The notes: generated by a model from the sequence alone, not told the origin. A stretch of 64,000 nt of DNA from Gordonia prachuapensis (GCF_036350515.1 NZ_JAZDUE010000016.1:62001-126000), one strand, 5' to 3'. Counted from the first letter of the stretch, positions 24,511 through 32,801 are shown. A program made the numbers and translations.

Positions 24511-26349
24511 ATGGTTGCGATAACGATTCCTGCGCAGCCGGGCGAGACGACCGAAGTCAAAGGTAGCCCGGCCAGCGCGGAGGCGATGGCTCAGCGGTTG
24601 ACCAATGCCGCCAACACTGTCGAAGGTCAGCAGGATTTCGCCGAGGGTGGCGCCAAGAAGGACGTCGGAGTGAAGGGCGGGGTGTGGTCGGGAGGTGGCG
24701 CATCGGCCTACCTCGGCGCCATCGCCCCGTTCGCATCTGAAACCTCCACCGCATACACCGGCCTGACTCGTGGGGCCCGGGCATTGACGGTTTACGGCGA
24801 CAAGTTGACGGATCTAAAGCGGGTTCATGACGAGCTAACGGATCGCCGAGCTGACCTCGTGCGGTCGATCAGCAACTTCGAGACGGAAGTTCGTAGCTGG
24901 GAGGGTAAGGAGATCCCTGCCGCGACGCTGGCCGATCTACAGGCTCGCTCGTCCGCGCTCACCGAGCAGGTGAACACCTACACCACCGACAACACGACGC
25001 TCAAGACCGACACGGAAGCCAACGAACGGTCTCTGGTGTCGGGTCTGGGCGCTTTCGGCGGAGTCGCGACCAGTGGCAGGTCTCTGGCTGCTCAGGGTTA
25101 CGACCCAGCCGTGGCGATACGGTCTGCGCTCGACAAGGTCGGCAAAGGCGCCAATCCCCAGGATCTGGGAAGGATGTCGGCCGAGGAACGGGCGCGGTGG
25201 TGGGCTGGCCTGACGCCTGCTGAGCGCGATGCTGCGCTGCAGGAGTTCCCCGAGTATCTGGGCAAGGGTGGCGAGGGTTTGCCGCCGTCGGTGCGCGATA
25301 TCGCCAGCCGTCAGAACCTGGATCGCGACATTTCGCAAGCTCAAGCCGTTCTTGCCGCACCTTTTCGGGGGTCGCCAAGTCCCGCACATCCGGACCCTGG
25401 ATCGAAGGCGCGTTCGGACGCGGAGAAGACGTTGGAGAAAGCGCTCACCGTGCGAGGGGCTCTAGAGGACGCAAGTGAGAGAGCACGGGGCGCTCCGGTC
25501 TACCTCTATGATTACGACGCCCAGGCTTTTGGCGGCGATGGGAAGGCGGTCGTAGGCATTGGGAATCTCGACACTGCGCGGCACGTCTCGTGGAATGTTC
25601 CCGGGTTGACCACTGACATCACGAAGACACCCAACAACGTAGATGCGGCGATCAACCTGTACAACGCCGCCGGCGGTGCAGAAGCGGGTGTCGCCTCGGT
25701 CGCATGGATCGGGTACGACGCACCCAGCGGCGCCGACACTGGCGCAGTGGCCTTCTCAGGAGCCGCGGAAGACGGCGGAAACCGGCTCGCCAGCGACATC
25801 GAAGGTTTCGTCGCCGCTCGCGATCAGATGGGCCTCGGCCAGGGCGAGGGCGCCGCGGACAAGCTCGATGTCCACCTCATTGGGCACAGCTATGGTTCGG
25901 TGACCACCGGGTGGGCGGCCGACGACGGCCGCCTGGCCGGCGATGTGGACACGATCACCCTGATCGGCTCACCTGGTGCAGGAGGTGCTGCGACGGCAGA
26001 GGAGTTCGGAATCGGCGAGAAGAACGTCTACGTCGGGTCGGCGTCAGACGACACGGTCACGTTTCTCGGCGGTACCGCTGGCGGATATCCCGGACTCGGC
26101 GGACTCGGCACCGACCCGGCCACCACCGACTTCGGCGCCGAACGATTTCGCGCCGAGGGCGGCGACACCACCCTCGGCATAGGTTCGCATACCAGCTACT
26201 ACCAGCGGGGCTCCGAGTCGCTTGACAACTTGGCCGAGATCGCCAGCGGCCACGGCGAGGACATCAGCCACGAAGACCGCCGTAGTAACTGGGACGTTTA
26301 CGGTATCGGCGGCGACCCTGCACGGTCACGCGACGGAGAGGGAGAATAG
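24511..26349 (+). CDS. DUF1023 alpha/beta hydrolase with WXG-like N-terminus
   Basis: A 612-residue protein. The first 200 residues are helical with a long coiled-coil-like part (LKRVHDELTDRRADLVRS), as in type VII secretion substrates. The C-terminal 250 residues form a DUF1023 alpha/beta hydrolase: LYDYDAQAFGGDGKAV, then the nucleophile elbow GHSYGS (about 457-462), and a later SHTSYYQ with a likely catalytic His. A serine esterase or amidase activity is expected, but the substrate is unknown. It heads a run with a lipoprotein (4 bases after its stop), an unknown gene and an EspC-like small protein, so export through an ESX-type system is plausible. No Sec signal peptide is seen. Confidence 0.82.
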   Translation: MVAITIPAQPGETTEVKGSPASAEAMAQRLTNAANTVEGQQDFAEGGAKKDVGVKGGVWSGGGASAYLGAIAPFASETSTAYTGLTRGARALTVYGDKLTDLKRVHDELTDRRADLVRSISNFETEVRSWEGKEIPAATLADLQARSSALTEQVNTYTTDNTTLKTDTEANERSLVSGLGAFGGVATSGRSLAAQGYDPAVAIRSALDKVGKGANPQDLGRMSAEERARWWAGLTPAERDAALQEFPEYLGKGGEGLPPSVRDIASRQNLDRDISQAQAVLAAPFRGSPSPAHPDPGSKARSDAEKTLEKALTVRGALEDASERARGAPVYLYDYDAQAFGGDGKAVVGIGNLDTARHVSWNVPGLTTDITKTPNNVDAAINLYNAAGGAEAGVASVAWIGYDAPSGADTGAVAFSGAAEDGGNRLASDIEGFVAARDQMGLGQGEGAADKLDVHLIGHSYGSVTTGWAADDGRLAGDVDTITLIGSPGAGGAATAEEFGIGEKNVYVGSASDDTVTFLGGTAGGYPGLGGLGTDPATTDFGAERFRAEGGDTTLGIGSHTSYYQRGSESLDNLAEIASGHGEDISHEDRRSNWDVYGIGGDPARSRDGEGE

Positions 26350-26352
26350 AGC

Positions 26353-26958
26353 ATGCGGCACCAGACGGTACGGAGGTGGCCCGGTCGCAACGCCATGTCT
26401 ATCGCGCTCGGAGCGGGTGCGGCAGCGCTGTTGCTGTCGGCGTGCGGCAGCGATACCCCGGCGCCGCTGCCCGATTCATCCGATGTTGTCTCAGGCGATG
26501 CACCACTGACCGCCGAGCAAGCACAGACTGTCCGCACGTCAGGACGCGAACTCATGCAGTCGGTGGTCGATTCCGTCGCCCCAGCCGGTTTTACGCCGAA
26601 GTCAACCGCCTCCTACGAAGAGTGGTCGAAGTGCGAAGCGAAGAGTAGCGGCCTTAACTCTGGAGGAAATTTCAACGGCGTCAACTACATCGCTGACATC
26701 TGGTTTGAGCCCGCCGACGAGGTTCCGATCGATGAAGTTCACAACCTGTTGGATTCATTGCCCATTACATGGGGTGAGGATCAGCCGGATAGAGGTACCA
26801 GCGGTGTCTATTGGGTGCACATTCAGAACACCGAACCGCTGCGGATCATTGTGGGCAGCCCCTGCTACTTCCTGCAGGACGCGGACGACACCGGCACCAT
26901 CCCCAACTCGGCGATCACCGAGGTCACCGGCTTCGTTAGTCAAGACTGGGGTCGATGA
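26353..26958 (+). CDS. lipoprotein, first paralog
   Basis: A 201-residue lipoprotein. After a basic N-terminus (MRHQTVRRWPGRNAM) comes a hydrophobic stretch ending LLLSACGSD, a clear lipobox with the acylated Cys. The mature part is charged and ends CYFLQDADDTGTIPNSAITE and a VTGF tail. It is anchored to the outer face of the cell membrane. The start lies 4 bases after the hydrolase stop and its own stop overlaps the next gene. A second gene at 28376 encodes a close paralog, so this is half of a local duplication. No function is known; the family is restricted to actinobacteria as far as I can recall. Confidence 0.85.
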   Translation: MRHQTVRRWPGRNAMSIALGAGAAALLLSACGSDTPAPLPDSSDVVSGDAPLTAEQAQTVRTSGRELMQSVVDSVAPAGFTPKSTASYEEWSKCEAKSSGLNSGGNFNGVNYIADIWFEPADEVPIDEVHNLLDSLPITWGEDQPDRGTSGVYWVHIQNTEPLRIIVGSPCYFLQDADDTGTIPNSAITEVTGFVSQDWGR

Positions 26959-27542
26959 TGTCGCATCCGCGCAGTCAGGACGAAGCATTTGTCGCCGAGC
27001 TTTTGGAGTCCGCTCGAAGCCGGATCGCCGACCCGCGCGTCCGGATCTCACACGTGCATCATCCGGAGGCACTACCGGCCGAGTCGTCAACCGATGCCAT
27101 GGCGGGTGAAGTCGCGGCGAGTTCACTTGCCGCAAAGGCATGGCGAGATGTCGGCTCACTGGCCGCCGAACTTGCGGCTCTGTGGCGACATTGCCGCCTA
27201 TCCGAAACATTGCCGAACGAGGTGGCCGTGTCCTTTGCGAAGTCGAACGGCGGAGTTGTCCCAGTCGTTACGGCGACCGGTTCCACGTCAGATGCCGCCG
27301 AAGAGTTTGCGGCAGTGGGCGATCGGCTTTTGGTCAAAGGTTGGATCCCCGATGACGACAATGCAAGAGCAGAGCTGCGGGCGCAGAATGGCGAACGATC
27401 GCTGCACCTCGTCCACTCAGCCGTCGGGACCATCAGCATAAGGATCGTCGGCGAGCAGTTCATGTTCGAGGAATCGGTAGACGAGGTGCTGGGACAGTTG
27501 GCACACCTACCGAGAGCGATCAGTTTGTCCGACAACGGCTGA
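26955..27542 (+). CDS. hypothetical protein, 195 aa
   Basis: I do not recognise this protein. It overlaps the lipoprotein stop by 4 bases (ATGA), so it is translationally coupled. It opens MMSHPRSQDEAFVAELLES and has a helical first third and a strand-rich second part around VAVSFAKSNGGVVPVV. It has no signal peptide or membrane helix, so is probably cytoplasmic. Sitting between a secreted hydrolase/lipoprotein and an EspC-like small protein, it may be a chaperone or immunity-type partner; this is inference from position only. Confidence 0.72.
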   Translation: MMSHPRSQDEAFVAELLESARSRIADPRVRISHVHHPEALPAESSTDAMAGEVAASSLAAKAWRDVGSLAAELAALWRHCRLSETLPNEVAVSFAKSNGGVVPVVTATGSTSDAAEEFAAVGDRLLVKGWIPDDDNARAELRAQNGERSLHLVHSAVGTISIRIVGEQFMFEESVDEVLGQLAHLPRAISLSDNG

Positions 27543-27568
27543 GCACGGGCTAGTCAGGAGGCGATGAG

Positions 27569-27865
27569 GTGGATATCAACTCGGGTGCGGTGGTTTCCAT
27601 CAGTAACGGTTGGGGCCAGGCCCACCATGCTATTACCGAAGCGGCATCTAAAGCCGGCGACAGCAGCGGCGACTGGGCTCCGGCCGTGCAGGGCGCAGTG
27701 GCGGCCTTTGCGTCTGAATGGCGAGATGACCTGAATCAACTGGCCGCAGAGGCTAATACAACATCTACCAGCCTCGTTGCCGCAGCCCGCACCTACGAAA
27801 TGACTGACGATGAGGCGGCCCAACTCATGGGAAAGATACAGGCCTCGCGAGCGTCAGGCTCCTGA
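27569..27865 (+). CDS. EspC/WXG100-like small protein
   Basis: A 98-residue helical protein starting with GTG and preceded by AGGAGG (27556-27561). Its size, alpha-helical hairpin pattern, SEWRDDLNQLA turn region and C-terminal YEMTDDEAAQLM are like the ESX-secreted EspC/WXG100-type small proteins, where a YxxxD/E-type tail directs type VII export. It lies 26 bases after the 195-residue gene. The call rests on size and pattern and is moderate. If right, it supports a type VII secretion role for this small operon. Confidence 0.6.
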   Translation: MDINSGAVVSISNGWGQAHHAITEAASKAGDSSGDWAPAVQGAVAAFASEWRDDLNQLAAEANTTSTSLVAAARTYEMTDDEAAQLMGKIQASRASGS

Positions 27866-28100
27866 ACAACTTTCGACTTGCACGTTCCCAGGCCCTTTGA
27901 TGCAAAGGCCGACGCAGTTCGTGTCGACGAGCCAGTGCTGTAGGGCGTTGTAGGGGATTCGGGAAGATAAGGTTGCGATGCTCCACTCCTCGCTGCCGCG
28001 TACGCCCTGCTGCCGAACCGTTCGAACAGACGGTTCGCCCTCGCGGGGTTGCTCGTCGATGCGCCGGCACCATCGTCTTGTTGGTGTAGTGATATGACAG

Positions 28101-28379
28101 ATGCGCGCTCTGAGACCGTGTTACGCGAGGCCCAGCACCTTCTTCGGTCCGACAAGCTCTTTCAGAGCAAGCGTCACCCTGCTCCTCAGCCTGGTGGTCT
28201 GGCTCGTACCGGGTGCGCTCTGGGTCGTCATCCTCGTGCTGATCGGGGCGTGTCTTGGTCTCGTCGCGTTGGGTACACCAGGAGTGATCCGTCAGATCGG
28301 CTCCGGCCTGCTCGTAGGTGCTCTCGCTACACCTCTCGGTGTCATATTCGCGTTCGTTTCCAGTTCGGTCGGGATGTGA
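28101..28379 (+). CDS. small membrane protein, possibly frameshifted
   Basis: A 92-residue frame with two membrane helices: VTLLLSLVVWLVPGALWVV and a second stretch LLVGALATPLGVIFAFVSS. The first 22 residues (MRALRPCYARPSTFFGPTSS) look unnatural, whereas ATG at 28094 in the next frame gives MTDARSETVLREAQHLLRSD, a better-looking N-terminus. A base change near 28150-28175 joining the two frames would make a more normal protein. The stop overlaps the GTG start of the following lipoprotein (GTGA). The preceding 235 bases (27866-28100) hold no clear gene, only short broken frames. Confidence 0.45.
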   Translation: MRALRPCYARPSTFFGPTSSFRASVTLLLSLVVWLVPGALWVVILVLIGACLGLVALGTPGVIRQIGSGLLVGALATPLGVIFAFVSSSVGM

Positions 28380-29017
28380 TTCATCAACCCACTCCCGGCG
28401 GCGCCTCCAAACCGCGGCGACAGGCATTACGAAAACGTCAACGAGGTCGCGCAATGTCGATAGTTGTAGGAGCAGGCGCGGTGGCCGTGTTGCTGTCGGC
28501 GTGCGGCAGCGATGAACCTGCACCGCTTCCCGGCTCCTCCGAGGTTGTCTCGGATGTCGAGCCGCTGACAGCCGAGCAGGCGCACGCCGTCCGCACCTCC
28601 GGGCGTGAGCTGATGCAGTCAGTGATCGATCCCGTCTCCCCAGCCGGCCTTGTACCGCGCTCAACCGCATCGTCGGAGCGATGGTCCAAGTGCGAAGCCA
28701 AGACCAGCGGACTCACCGCCGGAGGCAACTACAACGGTGTCAAGTACATCGCCGACATCCGGTTCGAACCCGAGGACGAGGTGCCGGCCGACGAAGTCCG
28801 CAATCTCTTGGGCTCGCTGCCGATCACGTGGAGCGGCGACCCGCCAGACCGAGGCACCAGCGACATCTACTCGGTCCGTATCGAAAATACTTCGCCGCTA
28901 CGGATCATTGTCAGCAGCCCCTGCTACTTCCTGCAGGACGCCGACGACACCGGCACAATCCCAAACTCGGCGATCACACAGGTGACCGGCTTCGTCAACC
29001 AGGACTGGAACCGATGA
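28376..29017 (+). CDS. lipoprotein, second paralog
   Basis: A 213-residue lipoprotein closely related to the gene at 26353. It starts with GTG at 28376, overlapping the small membrane protein stop, and reads MIHQPTPGGASKPRRQALRK before AVAVLLSACGSD, a clear lipobox. An in-frame ATG at 28454 is a later possible start. The tail (SPCYFLQDADDTGTIPNSAI, then QVTGFVNQDW) is nearly the same as that of the first paralog, which argues for a recent tandem duplication. Anchored to the membrane outer face. Function unknown. Confidence 0.82.
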   Translation: MIHQPTPGGASKPRRQALRKRQRGRAMSIVVGAGAVAVLLSACGSDEPAPLPGSSEVVSDVEPLTAEQAHAVRTSGRELMQSVIDPVSPAGLVPRSTASSERWSKCEAKTSGLTAGGNYNGVKYIADIRFEPEDEVPADEVRNLLGSLPITWSGDPPDRGTSDIYSVRIENTSPLRIIVSSPCYFLQDADDTGTIPNSAITQVTGFVNQDWNR

Positions 29018-29023
29018 TGTCGT

Positions 29024-29067
29024 GACGGTCACGCTGAACGTCGTGAACCCACCGACCCGGATGTAGC
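29024..29067 (-). pseudogene. short relic of a secreted-protein gene
   Basis: These 44 bases match 29630-29673, inside the secreted-protein gene at 29504-30055, with about five differences. On the reverse strand both give a segment like RVxGFTxFSVTVT. Nothing else of that gene is present here and no start or signal peptide is found, so this looks like the left-over end of a further copy. Confidence 0.5.
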
Positions 29068-29122
29068 AACGGCATTGTGGACGCTTTGCTGGGCACGGAG
29101 CGAGGTGTCACCGCCCTTGGCT

Positions 29123-29425
29123 TTACTGTTCTGCGAGGCGATGATTCAATCGCGCCGACCACTCGGCGACAGCCCGCGCCGCCTCCTCGACCCACCGGTC
29201 ACGCTCGGTTTGCCGGTTCGCCCAGAACGTCGGCGACTGACCGAGCAAGTCACCTAGCCGTCGCGACAGCCCCGGGGTGATGTGTGCACGGCCCGCGACA
29301 ACGTTCGCGAGCAGATCCGCGGACACCCCGAGTCTGGCAGCGGCATCGTCGATCGTCAGTCCGGCATCGTGCAGGACATCACGCAGCTGCTCGCCTGGGG
29401 GAATGATCGCTGGATACTCGGACAC
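29123..29425 (-). CDS. HigA-like XRE-family antitoxin, apparently without toxin
   Basis: A 100-residue protein with an XRE/HigA helix-turn-helix (GLTIDDAAARLGVSADLLAN then VVAGRAHITPGLSRRLGDLL) and the LGQSPTFWANRQTERD tail typical of HigA-type antitoxins. Such proteins repress their own operon and neutralise an adjacent HigB-type RNase. No HigB-like reading frame exists upstream (29426-29503 holds only a hairpin) or downstream, so it seems to be an orphan. It may regulate other genes or be left from a lost pair. Confidence 0.72.
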   Translation of the reverse strand: MSEYPAIIPPGEQLRDVLHDAGLTIDDAAARLGVSADLLANVVAGRAHITPGLSRRLGDLLGQSPTFWANRQTERDRWVEEAARAVAEWSARLNHRLAEQ

Positions 29426-29451
29426 TGCAGCAAAGTAGCTCTCGAGGGCTT

Positions 29452-29477
29452 AGGCCGCGAGTGATTATGCGCGGCCT
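29452..29477 (-). terminator. hairpin downstream of the secreted-protein gene
   Basis: AGGCCGCG (29452-29459) and CGCGGCCT (29470-29477) make a perfect 8-base stem with a 10-base loop. It lies 27 bases after the stop of the reverse-strand gene at 29504 and ahead of the HigA-like gene start at 29425. No T-run follows. Likely ends transcription of the secreted-protein gene. Confidence 0.5.
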
Positions 29478-29503
29478 CGGGATCGGGTGGCCGTGCATGG
29501 TGG

Positions 29504-30055
29504 TCAACCCACCCCCGGCGGCAACTCCCCGAACCTGAACACCCGATCGAACACCTGGAAGAAGAACGACGACACCGGCCCGTCGGTCGGGTTGGCGTTC
29601 GCGTCGCCGGGCTGCGGCCAGCGGTAGGTGACGGTCACGCTGAACGGAGTGAACCCGCTGACCCGGGTGTAGCCCGTCGGACGATTCGCCACCCCGAGAT
29701 ACCTGCCCGGCCGGAACAGCAGGACCGCTACCGGCGACGACGCGGTGCCGCCCGAGGTGTCGAACGTCGCCCACATCAGGAACGGACAGTTCGGGGTGCG
29801 ATCCATTGACCGCGCCATCGACCCGCTCCTGGCCACCCAACGCAGATCCGATCGACCGAGCGGCGGCCCGATCTCACGCAGACCCCACTTCACCTCCGAC
29901 GAGTTCAGGTCCAGGCATAACCCGCGGCCCTCGGTGCCCGCGGCCGGAGTGCTGCCCGCCGGCGCGGCGGACGCGGCCGGCGCGGTCAGTGCGACGGTCA
30001 GCAGGACTGTCGCGGCGAGGAGAAAGGTGGCGAGGAATGATCGGCGAAATGGCAT
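29504..30055 (-). CDS. secreted protein, 183 aa
   Basis: The first 30 residues are a Sec signal peptide (MPFRRSFLATFLLAATVLLT then an Ala-rich region with a likely AXA cleavage site, ASAAPAG). The mature part has paired cysteines (GLCLDLN and NCPFLMW) and ends with RVFRFGELPPGVG. Part of it resembles the relic at 29024 and, more loosely, the secreted protein at 54178. It is exported and probably soluble or surface-associated. No catalytic motif is visible and the function is unknown. The frameshifted gene at 30124 lies just upstream on the same strand. Confidence 0.78.
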   Translation of the reverse strand: MPFRRSFLATFLLAATVLLTVALTAPAASAAPAGSTPAAGTEGRGLCLDLNSSEVKWGLREIGPPLGRSDLRWVARSGSMARSMDRTPNCPFLMWATFDTSGGTASSPVAVLLFRPGRYLGVANRPTGYTRVSGFTPFSVTVTYRWPQPGDANANPTDGPVSSFFFQVFDRVFRFGELPPGVG

Positions 30056-30123
30056 GAGTACTCCTGATATTCATCCCGACCTGGGTGAAGCGAGGTGCCA
30101 CTGAGGCAGGTGTGGTGGGTCAG

Positions 30124-30617
30124 TCATGGGATCTGAACGCGCACAGGCGGCTTCGGCAGGTACGGCCGGTGCGGCTGCACTGTGAGCTCGACGGGCCCTG
30201 AACCCGTGACCGGCTCCCGGTACATGAGTGTCCCGGCGAACGGGACCACGATGCCCGACACCCGACCGTGCACAGCACCCTTGGCGCCGGTTCTGAGATT
30301 GCGCCAGTGCACGGTCACTCCGACTCCGCATGGCGCCAACGATCCGGAGATGCCGTAGAACCCGCCCGACACCTGGATGTAGGTGGTCCGTGCGCGCGTC
30401 GGCGACGGCGAGGCCAGCAGGTTGATCACACCCCACAGAACGGTCCGTCCGCGACGGAGTAGATCGGGCCCGAGAGCACCGTCCGGTTCTGCGGCTGCGC
30501 CTCCGCCGTCGCCTGCACGGTCGTGACCGCGACGACGCACCCCGCGGCCACCGTGCACCCACGTAGGGCGAGGGTGCGCCATCGACCTGCGCGATGTCGC
30601 CCCGACCTCGACGACAT
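30124..30617 (-). pseudogene. secreted protein gene with a frameshift
   Basis: Two frames on the reverse strand join into one exported protein. The first (from 30617, MSSRSGRHRAGRWRTLALRG) has a signal peptide (CTVAAGCVVAVTTVQATAEA) and ends at ADGPFCGV with a stop at 30426-30428. The second frame continues as VINLLASPSPTRARTTYIQV and runs to PVRVQIP at 30124. Removing two bases from the repeated CACA/GTGTG at 30426-30431 would give FCGVINLLAS in one frame, so slippage at this dinucleotide repeat is likely. ATG at 30656 is an alternative start. Either an inactivated gene or an assembly error. Confidence 0.6.
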
Positions 30618-30810
30618 CGAGGCGTTCTCGGTCTGCTGACCGTGTCGTTGTCGCATGTGTCGGTACTTTCTGCGGGTGAGCGCAGGACAGCGCGGAAGTG
30701 TGTGACACAGGTCATATCGGGGCGGGCCAGTGCGGCGTTACCGCGGCATGGACTCGTCCCGGCGACACGAATCGGATTGCTGCGTGGGTCGCTGTGGTCG
30801 GAGACGCGAC

Positions 30811-31161
30811 TCAGGCGGACTGGCGTCCGACGATGGTTTCCAGCAGATCGATGAACTGCGACAGGAACGCGTCCTCGCCGAAGGAGTTGAGCTTCCAGAA
30901 AATCGCCTGGCTGCCGCCGGACGTGATGGCGACAAGGCCCAGATCTCGTTCGCGTCCTACCAGTGTCACCGTGAGACTCAGGCGATTGGCGCCGACCATG
31001 CTGTACCGCTCGAAGACCATGGTCGAACAACGAACGTCACCGACGTTGAGGTCGCTCGAGTCCTCGAAGCTTGCCGACGAGCTGCCGGCGATGACGCCTC
31101 GGTGGATCGCGCGGAGGACTTCGTCGAAGTCGCCGGTGAATGTGCGCTCGTGTTTAGCCAT
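30811..31161 (-). CDS. DUF6054-like protein
   Basis: A 116-residue cytosolic protein of the pattern MAKHERTFTGDFDEVLRAIH, then GDVRCSTMVFERYS, SLTVTLVGRERDLGLVAI and TSGGSQAIFWKLN with a FGEDAFL helix. This matches what I recall of DUF6054, which has an alpha-beta layout and no known activity. It lies in its own unit; the neighbour at 31216 is on the same strand with 55 bases between. Function unknown. Confidence 0.6.
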   Translation of the reverse strand: MAKHERTFTGDFDEVLRAIHRGVIAGSSSASFEDSSDLNVGDVRCSTMVFERYSMVGANRLSLTVTLVGRERDLGLVAITSGGSQAIFWKLNSFGEDAFLSQFIDLLETIVGRQSA

Positions 31162-31215
31162 GTGCTGTGTCGATCCCGGTCGTGGTGATTGCTGGATCGT
31201 GGTGTTGCACTGCGG

Positions 31216-32241
31216 TCAGGGTGAAGGCCATGCCGGTGATTGCGGCAGAGTGGGGAATCCCTCCGGGCCGTCTAGTTCTGGGATCAACAAGGCTTCACGA
31301 TCGTCAGGCGTGATCGGGTTCTGGCCGCGGTACGCCGGGATCTGATCGAGCATGCCGGCTCCCCATTGTTTGCAGGGACGCTCGCTGACGGGCAGCTGGG
31401 GTGACGAGGGCGCAGCCCAGGGCACCGCGTCGAACTTCCACGGATAGAACACGTCGAACTGCGGGGCGCGCGTGCCTGTTCCCGGTGCAGCTTCGCGTCG
31501 AACGTTCGCTCGCGGATCCGCCGTTTGGGGTGGGAGTTTGGCCGTGAAACTGAACTCGTAGACGCTGAGGTAAGAGCTCTGTGGTTCCCAGGTGCCGACC
31601 TCGGCTCGGCCGTTGCGCAAGTAGCAGCCTCGTGCTGATACCTCGCTGTCAGAAGCCTGAATCTCCTCGATATTCGCGTACATGGTGCCGAATAGAGCAG
31701 GAAAGTCTCCTTCAGGACCTTCTGGGGCGTATAGGCAACCGATCCGGTTCTCGACGCTTGGCTTTGGAGCGGCAGCCACGGCGCCGGGATAAGCGGCTTG
31801 CCTCCCGTAAACCGACAATTGGCACGACTCGAGATACGCACGTGCAAGTTCGGCCGGTCTGCTGTGAAGATCAATGCCGTCGGCAGCTGACCAGACGAAA
31901 GTGTTGGGACCCGCAACGTCAGTGGGGAAGCGGTAGTCCTCGGGCGCGACAGGGGCAGGTGCGGTCCACGAGCTTGTAGTGAGCGATTCTTCAGCCGGCG
32001 TATCCGAAGTCGAGCAACCGGTCCCGGTGGCCAACAGCATGACGAGTACCGAGATCACACAGGCTGCGCGCTTAGCGGACGCAAACGGCTCCCTTTGCCC
32101 GGACGCCGCGTTCGGCATCGCCGCGTTGATCGTTGCGGTGTCGTCCGGTCGGGACGCCGATTCGGCGGAGCGCCCCATCCCCTCTACGGCGCCGGGGATG
32201 CTGTCTCCGGCACCTGGATTGGCGGTGAAATCCCCGCTCAT
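31216..32241 (-). CDS. membrane-anchored or lipoprotein-type hypothetical protein
   Basis: A 341-residue protein with an unusual 55-residue polar N-terminal tail before the hydrophobic segment AACVISVLVMLLATGTGCSTSD, which may be a membrane helix or a weak lipobox (the -3 residue is Gly, not Leu). The long mature part is rich in Pro/Ala with four cysteines (ESCQLSV, IGCLYAP, GCYLRN, RPCKQWG), likely disulfide-bonded outside the cell. The start at 32241 follows GGGGGGAACG, a good ribosome site. Function unknown. Confidence 0.7.
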   Translation of the reverse strand: MSGDFTANPGAGDSIPGAVEGMGRSAESASRPDDTATINAAMPNAASGQREPFASAKRAACVISVLVMLLATGTGCSTSDTPAEESLTTSSWTAPAPVAPEDYRFPTDVAGPNTFVWSAADGIDLHSRPAELARAYLESCQLSVYGRQAAYPGAVAAAPKPSVENRIGCLYAPEGPEGDFPALFGTMYANIEEIQASDSEVSARGCYLRNGRAEVGTWEPQSSYLSVYEFSFTAKLPPQTADPRANVRREAAPGTGTRAPQFDVFYPWKFDAVPWAAPSSPQLPVSERPCKQWGAGMLDQIPAYRGQNPITPDDREALLIPELDGPEGFPTLPQSPAWPSP

Positions 32242-32351
32242 CGTTCCCCCCGATAGTCGTGCGAGCCGCGACTCGGGCAGATGCTACCGCGGATAGGTGG
32301 CCGAACCGGACCACCTGGCACAATCATCACCACCGACGAAGGAGGCAGACG

Positions 32352-32717
32352 ATGGCCGAGCATCGGATCTTCACCACGAGCTTCGCCAGCATCTACCCGC
32401 ACTATGTGGCCAAGGCCGAACGCAAAGGTCACACCAAGGCGGAGGTCGACCAGGTGATCACCTGGCTCACCGGCTACGACGATGCCGGCCTCGAGACGGT
32501 GCTCGCCGACGAGACCGACCTGAAGACCTTCTTCGCGCAGGCGCCCGCCTTCAACCCGAACGCCGAACTCATCACGGGCGTGATCTGCGGTCACCGAGTC
32601 GAGGACATCGAGGACCCGCTGATGCAGAAGATCCGCTACATGGACAAGCTCGTCGACGAGGTCGCCAAGGGCAAGAAGATGACGTCGATCCTGCGGGGCG
32701 CGACGCCGGCGACCTGA
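32352..32717 (+). CDS. DUF2200 family protein
   Basis: A 121-residue protein beginning MAEHRIFTTSFASIYPHYV and containing KAEVDQVITWLTGYDD, which matches the DUF2200 family (a small helical protein of unknown function, common in bacteria). The start at 32352 follows GGAGG (32341-32345) and removes a histidine/arginine-rich stretch seen in a longer reading frame. It is convergent with the gene ending at 32802; two short GC-rich hairpin-like repeats at 32740-32764 lie between. Cytoplasmic. Confidence 0.82.
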   Translation: MAEHRIFTTSFASIYPHYVAKAERKGHTKAEVDQVITWLTGYDDAGLETVLADETDLKTFFAQAPAFNPNAELITGVICGHRVEDIEDPLMQKIRYMDKLVDEVAKGKKMTSILRGATPAT

Positions 32718-32801
32718 GGCCTAAGCTACCGACTGCTCGCCACCTCGGTGGTCCGGGGACCCGGCGGGGCACAGGTTCGGTGCCGGTAGTCGCGCGTCCA
32801 C

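Noticed and set aside
27825..28670. 281-residue reverse-strand frame in the EspC/lipoprotein region
   Set aside because: Arg/Pro-rich; opposes the small membrane and lipoprotein genes that show lipobox and membrane helices.
32740..32764. Two adjoining CCACC/GGTGG and CCGGG/CCCGG hairpins
   Set aside because: The loops are only two bases, too tight for stable stems as drawn; a terminator is possible here but not called.
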